Shown: piece after piece, positions 11,001-23,000 of the stretch
Position numbering within the stretch: position 1 is the first letter of the stretch
How the letters are laid out: each line of letters starts with the position of its first letter
The notes under the pieces: generated by a model
Told to the model about the DNA's origin: nothing
Database searches by the model: none
Seen by the model: only the letters and a program-made list of their open reading frames with translations
Position numbers and translations under genes: made by a program
Source of the DNA: Vanessa cardui
Taxonomy: Eukaryota; Arthropoda; Insecta; Lepidoptera; Nymphalidae
Length of the DNA stretch: 64,000 nucleotides
NCBI RefSeq assembly: GCF_905220365.1
Contig: NC_061133.1
Coordinates: 12,638,171 to 12,702,170, forward strand
Reading direction: 5' to 3'

Positions 11001-14000
11001 CGTGTTGCACGCTTTGTTCACAACCTGAAAGTTAGAAAGTATTAAATGTTATTTCTATGTTAGGTATTAAATACTACAATACAATATTAAAAAAAAAAAC
11101 ACTAAACACAACAAATTATTTATATTTATAATAATATTTTATTCCTGATGAAATTTTTTTAATATACTATCTAAGTCCTATTTGTGCTTTAAAAATGTGA
11201 CGTAGCCGTAGTCATATTCGGAATTTGAAGTTGGTCGTTAGATTTAACAACTCCTTCCAATATAGTACTCCATTCTAAGTGTGATCCTAGTAAGCCCTAT
11301 CATGAATTTAAAATAGGAATCATTTTCAAAACTATCTGAACTTTGTAGTACCTGCAATCTCAAGACGCCAGCGGCCCGCACGACGGGCCCGGCGGTCCCG
11401 AGCGCCGGCGCCGGCAGCGCGGGGCCCGCGGGGCCGGCGGTCTTTAAGGGCGACGCCGAGGCCCCCGCAGTGGGAGAGGCACAGCTGCGCTTGGCGTGCA
11501 GCTCGTCGACGCGGGGGCCCGGCAGGCTGGCTGCCGTGCGCTTGCGCAGCCTCTGCTCCAGTCCGCTGGAAGTAAATTATAGTGAATGTTTGCGTCATAT
11601 ACCCTAATACTGTTTATTGTGTCATTAGATGTTGGGCATTAAAAATGCCATATGTCTTTTTTTCTGGTTTAAGTTATGTTTGGCCTTGGAAGAGCAAGAC
11701 CGGCAGAGTTACTTTTGTACTTATAGTCGAGATGGCCCAGTGGTTAGAACGCGTGCATCTTAACCGATGATTGCGGGTTCAAACCCAGGCAAGCACCGCT
11801 GATTCATGTGCTTAATTTGTCTTTATAATTAATCTCGTGCTCAGCGGTGAAGGAAAACATCGTGAGGAAACCTGCATGTGACAGATTTCATAGAAATTCT
11901 GCCACATGTGTATTCCACCAACCCGCATTGGAACAGCTTGGTGGAATATGTTCCAAACCTTCTCCTCAAAGGGAGAGGAGGCCTTTAGCCCAGCAGTGGG
12001 AATTTACAGGCTGTTGTTGTTGTTGTTGTTTGTTGTATTAGTATATAACATCAATGAGATGTGTCAATTGTAAAGCGTCAATAATAAGCAAAGTAAGGTA
12101 CGTGTCGCCGCGCACGCTGGCGGTGGCGTGGTTGCTGACGTTGGGGTGGATGACGATGTCGTCACGGCGCTCCACCCTGATGCGCGACTTGCCCTGCGAC
12201 GACGTGCTGAAGCAACTCTCCGTGCCGGGCTGCGACCCCAGCGACTCGCTGCCAACGGACACTTCTGTCATTATCTTACACCCTGTATACGTGTTATTTA
12301 ACGTCCACCCATACTATAAGTAGCGTTATATAATGATTAAAAATAAATAGTCCGTCACATTGATGATAAACGCTATTTGACCTTCAAATTTGACCTATTT
12401 TGGGGGGCGATTTAGAGGTTGAATTTGATGTTTAGATTGAAGGCTGATTTTGAAGGTCGAGGTTAGACGTAAAATTAGAGGTTGAATTTGGAGGCCGAGG
12501 TTAGAAGCAAGATTGGAGGTTGGATTTGGAGGCCGAGGTTAGAAGCAAGATTAGCAGTTGTATTCGGAGGCCGAGATTAGAGGCTGAATTTGGAGGTTGA
12601 GGTTAGGCGCGAAATAAAAGATCGAATTGGGGGGTTGAGGCCGAATTTAAAAGTTGAAAAATAAGGTCAGGTAGAGGCAAGTTATAGAGCGAATTTAGAG
12701 ACCAAATTAAGTGGCTGAGATCAGGTTTAGTTAATTTAAAGGTCGGGTTAAGGGGGCGTGTTCATGGGTTAATTCAAATTTGAATTGGGGGGTTGAGGTG
12801 TGGGGCAATTTAGAGGCCGAATGTAAAAGTTGAAAAATAAGGTCAGGTAGAGGCAAGTTATGGAGCGAATTTAGAGACCAAGTTAGGTGGCTGAAATGAG
12901 GGTTAACCAGTGAATTTAAAGGCCGGGTTAAGGGGGCGTGTTCATGGGTTAATTTGAATTTCGAAGGCAAGGAGTGATGGTGTGCAGGCGTTACTTGGCG
13001 TCGGCGCTGGTGAGCGGGATGTAGACGGGCGTGATGCGGCGCTTGCCGTCCGACGTGCGCGTCTCGATCTGCCGGTCCACGGGCCGCGGCGGCAGCGGCG
13101 CCGCCGGGAAGCCCTGCGCACGCGCACACACTTTACACCTTTTATCAATATTTTTTTTTTTTATGTTATAGGTTGGCGGACGAGCATATGGGCCACCTGA
13201 TGGTAAATGGTCACCATCGCCCATAGACAATGACGCTGTAAGAAATATTAACTATTCCTTACATCGTCAATGTGCCACCAACATTGGGAACTAAGATGTT
13301 ATGTCCCTTGTGCCTGTAGTTACACTGGCTCACTCACCCTTCAGACCGGAACACAACAATACTGAGTACTGTTATTTGGCGGTAGAATAACTGATGAGTG
13401 GGTGGTACCTACCCAGACGGGCTTGCACAAAGCCCTACCACCAAGAATACAGGATAGGATTTATTTATTTTTTATCGTACATGCTGGCAACATCAGTACT
13501 TAGTGTAGTGACGTAGAAGAACACGTGACCACCGATAAGTGTCATAGTTGAAAGGAAGAAGGTGAACGCCACTTACATTTCGTATATCATGACTGATAAC
13601 GAGAGTATGGAGTCGAGATGGCCCAGTGGTTAAAACGCGTGCATCTTAACCGATGATTGCGGGTTCAAACCCAGGCAAGCACCGCTGTTTCATGTGCTTA
13701 ATTTGTCTTTATAATTCATCTCGTGCTCAGCGGTGAAGGAAAACATCGTGATCAAACCTGCATGTGACAAATTTCATGGAAATTCTGCCACATGTGTATT
13801 CCACCAACCCGCATTGGAACAGCGTCGTGGAATTTTGTATTTTGAATGAATGACTGTATTTTTTTAAATGTTGAAAAAGAGTAACTACTGAGTTTCTTGC
13901 CGGTTCTTCTCGGTAGAATCTACTTTCCGAACCGGTGGTAGCTTCACTTAATTGTTAAATGACGATTCAAAAGTGCTTGTAAAAGCCCACTTGAATAAAG

Positions 14001-17000
14001 TATACTTTGATTTTGATTTTTGATTTTGATTTTTTGAATATGTTCCACACCTTCTCCTCAAAGGGGGAGGAGGCCTTTAGCCCAGCAGTGGGAATTTACA
14101 GGCTGTTGGTTTTTTGGTCTTGATAACGAGTTTATGCGTTCAAAAGTTAGTAAATATGACATTGATCGCGTACCTGTGACTTCTCGCTCTTCGGCGTGGT
14201 CTCCTCCTTGGGCGGTTCCTTCTTAGCTTCCTGCTTCTCGCGCGCCAGCAGGATCTCGGGACACTCGACGAGCAAGTTGGATGTGAGGTCGCCGCCGGGC
14301 TCGTTCACGAAACATTTCCCATATATCTTCTCGTAGAAGGCATTCTGTGCAGACAAATTAATCGTCAAAGCACGATTATACAAGCGTAGATGATATTTTA
14401 ATATACAAAGTAAGTTATTAGTTATTAATTTCAAAGAAAAAACAGTACGGCGTCGTATTCACTGTGAACTACACGTGTCGTCTATTGAATTTTGTTATCG
14501 GACGAACGGCCGAGCGGCCGCCGGGCGCATACGCGCGTTAGTAGGTACATAGCGGACCGGCTCGATAATGAATGAGGCGGGTGCTTGTTGTGAGGACGAA
14601 ACAATGCAATATTGTGAAGTTTATTCGAAGCTAGAAGTGGGAGGAGATACGCGGAGGAAAAGGTTAAGGGAGGAAAATGAGGATAGTGAGGGAGAATGGC
14701 ATACAGTATCTAGAGGTACGAAGAGGAGTCAAACAATTCAGTGTAGAAATCATACTGACGTGAAATCTCAAGTTTGTATAACATATACAGATAAGTTACC
14801 TAAACAATTTGCATTTGCCAAACTTTTAAGAGCAAATGAAATCGAAGGCATTACGAGAGTTAAATACGTAAACCCATTTAAAATTTTAGTCGACTTTGAG
14901 AAGGATATAAACGCGGAGAAGTTGATTAAACATGAAGAATTTAAGAAGTTAGGCTGGAGAATTCAAAAAACTTGGGAAGTGGGCGTGTCGTATGGCATGG
15001 TACAAGACATTGAACTTGAAATTTCAACCGAAGAACTACTTGAAAACATATCATCTGATGAGCCAATAATTTCCGTAAAACGTCTAAATCGCAGAGCAGA
15101 AGATGGTTCCTGGGTCCCCAGTGAAAAGGTTAGAATTGGTTTTGTCGGATCTAGACTTCCCCCTCATATATACCTGCATCAATTGCGCATCCGCGTGGAA
15201 CCATTTGTTTTCCCTGTTACTCAGTGTTCCAGGTGCTGGCGGTTTGGACATCTTGTTCGAATGTGCCCTTCAATTAGAATAAAATGCCCTAAATGTGGCG
15301 ATAATCACGCTAACTGTGACCGCTCCACTTTTAAATGCTGTAACTGTAGTGGTGATCACATAAGCTTGTCTAAGTCTTGTCCAGTTTACATTAAGGAGAA
15401 AAAAATACGCCAACTGATGTCTGAATTTAACTGTTCTTATAAAAAAGCATTAACTTTATACGTTCCTCCTTCCCCCGTTCTTCAAGTCATTAGGAACAAC
15501 CAGGCAAGATTACGCAAAGAAAAAACAACCTCTAATTCTGTACCTTCTACAACATCACAAATCTTAGAAAACAATACCCTTGAAACAACTGTAATGGTAG
15601 AAGAAAAAAACAATAAACAGCTACATGAAATCTCCAAAAGGAAGAAGAAAAGGAAGAAGAACAAAATATTATTGCGCGTTGATAGTCAGGATAAAGAAAT
15701 GGAATGTTCAGAATCGGTGTTTGAATCAGAAGATAGCAGTCATTCTCTAAGAAATAAGGTAAATAATATTGACGAAGATTCTAGTGAGAGACGTCGTATC
15801 CCGAACCTGCAAGGACATTTAATAGGTCTTCTTGAAAAGCTTAAAACTGTTTTAAGTACTAAGAATGATGACTCATGGACGGACAAGATACAGAGAGGAT
15901 TTAAATGTTTTATTCAGTGGATCATAGATGTATTTCAGGATGTCGTTACCAAATTACCCGTTATTAAAGATATGATTCATTGGTTTACTTAATATGGATC
16001 TGTATACTCGCAAAGAAATTAATTTGAATTTAATCCAATGGAATGCGCGTAGTTTACGGCCAAAGCTTAAATCATTCGAGCAGTTGCTAATCCAAGAAAA
16101 AGTTCATATTGCAGCTGTATGCGAGACCTGGCTTAGTGAAGATAAACATATTAAGGTAAAAGACTACAATATATTTCGCTGCGATAGGAACGAGGCTTAT
16201 GGCGGGGTAGCCATACTAACCCACAAATCTTTGCAATCGTATATGTGTAATGTAGATACTATTAATTCTGGTATAGAGATAATGCACGTCAAAGTAGTTA
16301 ATTGTAACAAATTAGAAAACATAATTTGCGTTTATTGTCCATCTGATATAAGAACCACAAAACGTGATTGGGATAAAATTTTTTCTTTAGCCGTGAGCAA
16401 AACAATTATACTCGGAGATCTAAATGGACATCATACTGTGTGGTCCAACAGGACTGATAATAGGGGATCCCAAATATTTGATGCTATTTCTGATAGTAAT
16501 TTTGTTTTGCTTAACGACGGTTCTTTCACGCGCTTTCAAATGGTAGATGGTCGACTACGCGAGTCTTCGCCAGATGTCTCATTGATCTCTCCTGACGTGG
16601 CATTGAGATTTAAGTGGTCAACCTTGAATGAATCTCTGAGTAGTGATCATTTAGTTATAAAGTTATCTACGTTATATGTCTCTAATTTTTATACACATAA
16701 AAAAAGGAATTTTAAACTAGCTAACTGGGAGGGGTATCGTTCATTTCTCGAAGAAGCATTTTTAGACTTGGACTTGCCAGATGACCCTCAGTTAGCTTAT
16801 AATTTATTTGTTGATAATGTCAATAAAGCAGCTGAATTTCATATACCCTTTATTAAAATTTGTTATAATCCAGAAATAAATTTTAGACCAAGAGAATTTT
16901 GGACTCCAAACTTGTCACATTCCGTAGCTAAAAGACGTTTGGCATTAGGTACCTTTAGACGTAATCCTACTCCAAATAATTTAACAAATTTAGACAAAAT

Positions 17001-20000
17001 GGTAAGTGAAGCTCAGAGAAACATCCGCCATGAACAATCTAAATCCTTTCGTAATTTCTACTCATCGATTGATGAAGCTACATCTTCAAGTGATATGTGG
17101 CATCGTATGAGTTGGTTAAAAGGATATAAATATTCTCGCAAATACATAGATCCCGATAAAGCTAATGTATTGTTACATACGTTATGTCCCGACTACGTTT
17201 CTCCTGCAAAACCTCATTTTAGATTCCCTAATACTATACTGGAAATTCCTATTACCATTCATGAACTTAATAAATCGATAAAATCTAAAGATACAGCCCC
17301 AGGTTGTGATAATATCTCATATTCTATGATCTACAATTTGCCATTTGTTGCTAAGCAATGGCTGGCAGATTTATTTAATTTAATCTTCTCAACTGGCTAT
17401 GTACCTTTGCAATGGCGTTCAATCGGGATCGTTCCTATTCCTAAGCCTGATCGAAATACGTCTAACATTTCATCATTAAGGCCGATTTCTCTTATCTCAT
17501 GTATCTGCAAGATCTTTCATTCTATACTTAATAAGCGTATAGAATGGTTTATTGAAAGAAACAATGTATTTTCAAAAAATTCTATAGGTTTTAGAAGATC
17601 CAATTCTTGTTTGGATGGGTTAGGTAAGCTTGTAATGCATATACAGACAGGATTTACTAAAAATGAGACAACAGTAGGGTGCTTTATCGATATTGATAAT
17701 GCTTATAATAATTTAGATATTTGTGCCCTTTTACATAAGTTAGACTATTTAGGCGTTGGTGCTAAGATTTGTAACTATTTATGGGAATTTTTAAAAGAAA
17801 GAAATTTAAATATAAAATTAGGTCATTATTCTATTTCGCGAAATACTGGTCGAGGTCTAGCCCAGGGAGATTCCCTATCTCCTTTGTTATTCAATATTGC
17901 AACCTATGATATATGCAGCCAGATCCACAACAATAATATTAGTGTGTTACAGTACGCTGATGATTTTGTCTTATATTCTACTAATAAAAAAATAAATGTA
18001 AGTGTTGAATTCGTGCAACAAGCTTTGAATAAATTATATGCCCTGTTTTTTGATTTAGGTTTAGAAATTTCTACAACTAAAAGCAAGGTTTGCGTTTTTA
18101 AAAAAGGACCAAATAGATTCCCTGCTGTTATTAAAATTAAGGACCATATTCTAAGTACAGAAGTTAGCATTAAATATTTAGGTATATGGTTGGATAGTTC
18201 GTTGAGATGGAGTAAACATATAAGTGAGGTGAGAGAAAAAACATTAAAATTCATTAATATATTTAAAGTGTTGGCGGGGTCAGGATGGGGTATTCATCCG
18301 CGACATTTACGACTCTTATATATTTCCCTAATTAGGAGTCGTTTGGATTATGGTTGTTTTCTATACTCTGATAGTTGCAACTCTCATACAATTAAACTAG
18401 ATAGGGTACAAAATTTAGCTATGCGAGTAATAGGAGGCTTCTTAAAAAGTACTCCCATCCATGTAATGGAAACAGAACTAAACCTACAACCTTTAAGTAT
18501 ACGTAGGAGATTCTTAGCAGGCAAGTTCTGGTTAAAATCTAAATCCTTATCCAGTAAATCAGATATGATTAACCTTTTAGAAACACTCTTGTCGCGCTGT
18601 TCGTCAAATTTTTGGAAAAGGAGAAATATTCCTTTGCTCGCATTGGTCCAAAATGATTTGAGAGACATTTCAATACAGACATGTGATAAATTAGAAATGT
18701 ATAGTTTAGATTTGTGGGTTAGTAGAATAGATCTTAGTGAAGTCTTGTATATGAATATTGATGATATGCAAAAAGCAAAAGCTCAGTACAATTCTTATAA
18801 CTTAAAACAAATTTGTATCAAATACTTAAATAGTAAATTCTGTGGATTTCACCAAATTTATACGGACGCTTCTAAGAATACTGATGGTTCAGGTGCAGCT
18901 TTTTTTGATCCGTATATGAATATCGAAGCAAAATTTAAAGTTGAAGCTAAGGTTTCCATAATGCATTTGGAATTGTTAGCCATCGTTGAAGCGCTATTTT
19001 ATATTAGTTCTATTAATTTTGATAAATGTGTGATTTTGACAGATTCAAAGAGCGCGCTTCAACATCTAGCTAGATGCACCTCGACTTTTCGAGGGCTATC
19101 TATAGCTTATGAAATAATTAAAATTATTTTAAATCTAATTTCTTTAAAAAAAACTATTATAATCCAATGGGTCCCGTCCCACATAGGCATAAGCGGAAAC
19201 GATAAAGTTGATCAGCTGGCTAATCAAGCTGCTTATGAAGGCAGTATTTTGCAATTATCTCCTTCTTTTAGTGACGGTATAATTTTATATAAAAAGAAAT
19301 GCATATCTCTTTGGAAAGAATACTTTGACCTACGTTCTAGAGATAAAGGGATTTGGTATCGAACTATTCAATCGGAGCCTCTGTCATCTTGGGTTAGCAA
19401 TTGCTCGTTTAGTCGACAAGACGTTGTTCATCTGTTGCGACTTCGTTCTGGACACATCCCGTTGAATAAATTCGGTTTTTTGATGGGAAAAGTTACATCT
19501 CCTAACTGCCCTGATTGCGAAAAACCTGAAGATGTACATCATGTTTTACTTGAATGTATTCGCAATGAAACAGAAAGACGGGAGATCGTTGGCCGTTATC
19601 CTATGATACAAGGAATTGGCGGTTGTAACATTGCCCTTGCCAGACCTGTATCAGATGAAGCTGTGGCATTATTACGGTTATATAAAAAGTGTCTCCGGGC
19701 TAACAGTGTATCTAACAATATGTTTAGTAGCTCTTAAGTTGATATAGATTATTTATAAAATTTTGTGTACTCTATGGAGCGACGTAGTCCAAGAAAGGAC
19801 CAAGCTCCTTAAATTAAAGAGAAAAAAAAAAAAAAAATTTCAAAGAAAATGTCTTGAGGTGACCTGCGTGTCATGTAGCGGATGAAAATCTACCACCAAA
19901 GTGTGGCAGATTGGTGGATACCAAACCACACTGGTGTTGCTTTGTAGATTATGCTCCAAACCTCAAAAAATAATAATAGAGAAGGTCTCACCCCATCACT

Positions 20001-23000
20001 ATAGATATATCTTCTCTGTTTGTCTGTTCTTAAAATACCATCAAAATTATTGGAGATATCCAATAAGTTCGGGAAACAACTTCAATTAACATTAAATTAT
20101 TAAAAACTGTTAAAACAACAGTATCTTAACCACTTTTATAGCAAAGAGTATTTCGGTATAACTTAATATATTTTTTTTAGATTAATTATTTAATTCTTAA
20201 TTGGAGTTTATTAATTAATTTATTTATATAAATATAAACCACTAGGGGTTACCTTCTCGTCGAGCGTGAGCGGCGTGCCGATCTCCGTCTTGGTGAACTG
20301 TATGCACGCCACCGTACCGTCCGTGCTGCACGCTAACAGTTTCAGCCCTGGAATCAAGAAAATATGCTTAACATTCCCCATCATGAGGGTAAGGAATGAG
20401 TACATAAGAGGAAGTTTGATAGTGACACCGATAGCCGAGAAGTTATGTGAAAGTAGCTATCATGGTAGGGGCATGTAATGCGGAGGCATGAGGAACATAT
20501 GGGGAGGAAAGCTTGTGCATGGATGTGGATGGATATATAGAATAGGTAGGACGACTAAGGAAACGATGCATGGATTGTGTTAAAGACGATTGTTAGAAAG
20601 AATGTTACTTGTGCGACGTCTGACACAGAAGTATGGAAAGAGAAGACATGCTGCGCCAACTCCAAATAAAATTGGGATAAGGGCAGTAGGATGATGATGA
20701 TTCATCTTCATGTTGTAGTTTTTAATTTTAAAATATAATTCAATTGTTCATCTAAGTTATCTTTCAAATGTTTGTGTGTGTTTGCGTTTAGTATAATTTT
20801 ATATTTAACTAATTAGTGGATAATTATTGATTAATATTTTATTTATGCACTGTTAGTAATTAAAGAACTAAATACTACTTTTTTCCTTTGAAAAAATAAT
20901 ATTAAAAAAAATATATCAAAACAATAAATAAATGTTGGGGGCATTTAAATTAAAAAATAAACTAAGGAAACTTTGTTGTACCAAGTGAATAATTATTACA
21001 GTTGAATTTAAAGCATTAAGTCCACTATCGTTGTTGATGCAAGTTAGCGTTAGGGCGCTAAGAATGGTCATATGATGGTGGTGGGTGGTGGAGTTACCGT
21101 CGGAGCTCCAGGAGAGGTCGAGCACGCTGTCGCTGAAGAGCTCGTGCACGACCACCAGGGGGCGCTTGAGCGACGTGAGCCAGATGGACAGCGAGCGGTC
21201 GCGCGAGCCCACCGCCGCGCAGCAGCACTTCTTGCCGTCCTTCACGAAGATGTTGCTGTTGAAGCGCTGCAAGCCAACACGAGCGTGACGTCATACATTT
21301 TGTGTATTACCTTAATTGTCTGCTACTCAATATATGATCTGTCTAATATAAACGATGTCATAATGTCTTACAAAATGACTTATGAATAAATAGGTCTTTA
21401 ATAATGTTTTACTGGCTATATAGATTTTTGTTCCTTTTTCGTTTGTGTGTCAAACGAGTTTACTTGTAAACTAGAATGGTCTAGAATAAGTCAGTACGAT
21501 AATAAAATCCTTTGACATCGTTACATTTTGTTTGCTTTTTTCTACATAAATCTATCAATATGTAAATCATTAGATAAATGCACCAGAGCCGGATTTAAAG
21601 GTCTGGAGGCCCCCAGGCCACAAAGCAGGGGGGGCCCTAGACAAACACGCGTAAACAACTTAATAATTATATTATCATGAATTAATTACTTTTTTATTTC
21701 AATCGGTAAGCTATGATTTATTAACTTGTATCAGTAACTTTCAAAATATTAAATAATAACATTATTATAATTTGACTATATCTCGATATTTGTTAACTTG
21801 CTGAAAACTGTGGCCCCCACTAATGTGGAGGCCCCAGGGCAGTTGCCCCGGTTGCCCTCCCCTAAATACGGCCCTGAAATGCACTAAAAAAAATATATAA
21901 CAAAAAATATATTATGACTGCGAACAATATAATTAATGATGATGATGATATAATTAATGATGATTTGATAAATGACTAACTCAAAACTCAACTCAAATTA
22001 CTTTATTCCATATAGAAGCATTACACTTTCTTATTGATGGTCAATTGAAACAGTACCACCGGTTCGAAAAAGAAAATACCCTGACCTGAAAAGAACCGGC
22101 GAAAGAAACTCAGCGGGTTTTTTTTGTCTCATATATTATATAAACAATTTAATATCAAATGAAATAGCCAGGAGGCGATCGTTTCAATCCCAATGTGTGC
22201 GTTCAATCGTAAACTCATTAAACTTTTGCACACAAGCATTCCTTAATATATTTTTTTAAATTTAGCATCAGAAGCATTTTGAAGGCATTCTGGGATCCTG
22301 TTGTGAAACCGTATACATTGCCCCACTAAGGAGTTACTGACTCTATGCAGTCGAGTAACAGGAGTAACAAGTTTGTGTTTGTTCCGTTTACCAATGCTAT
22401 GAGTATCACATTTTATCATAAAATCATTAATATTTTTTTGTACATAAATAACATTGCAGAATATATATTGACAAGCAACAGTTATAATGATTAAGGAATG
22501 CATCATTTTCAAGAGTTCCCAATAGCAAACACATTGAAAAACAAACAGTGTTATTTGCGGTAATCGAATGTGCAACCATATTAATTTAAATAATTGTATT
22601 AACTAACATGACTGTATTTTATTAAATGTTGAAAAAGAGTAACTACTGAGTTTCTTGCCGGTTCTTCTCGGTAGAATCTACTTTCAAAACCAGTGGTAGC
22701 TTCACTTAATTGTAAAATGACAATTCAAAAGTGCTTGTAAAAGCCCACTTGAATAAAGTTTATTTTGATTTTGATTTTAATTGTTTGTAAAAAGTCACTA
22801 CAAAGTGTTGGTACAAGGGATGTGTCTCCGTCACGGTAGCATGCGTACGCTATACCGTGGCGCTCGCCGAATGACGGAGAGGGTACCGCTGGTTTTTTAG
22901 TGGTAAACCCGGTGGTCCTGAGTGCACTCGGCGCATTGGAAACCGGGGAGACCCCCCCCCCCCCCTCACTTCCATCACGTGGAGGAAGCTTAGTGGTAAA

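Larger units (their letters stand above)
14441..19835 (+). mobile_element. Full-length non-LTR retrotransposon (I-superfamily type LINE)
   Basis: The 5.4-kb element lies antisense in Hira intron 8, bounded by a perfect 14-bp target-site duplication and ending in a poly-A tail. A 5' UTR of about 127 bp precedes ORF1 (14568-15992) and ORF2 (15994-19737), separated by a single base. Both ORFs are open to full length. RNase H after the reverse transcriptase favours the I/LOA/Outcast group over Jockey, R1 or CR1, but the exact clade is not fixed. Intact ORFs and identical flanks indicate a recent insertion. Confidence 0.93.

Noticed and set aside
12731..13148. Arg/Ala-rich minus-strand ORFs around Hira exon 10
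   Set aside because: They are other frames of the GC-rich exon 10 and the repeat beside it. The frame giving RTSDGKRRITP is the coding one.
22243..22575. 110-aa minus-strand ORF as a host gene
   Set aside because: Its end matches reverse transcriptase C-termini of LINEs and it is followed by a LINE 3' end, so it is a transposon remnant.
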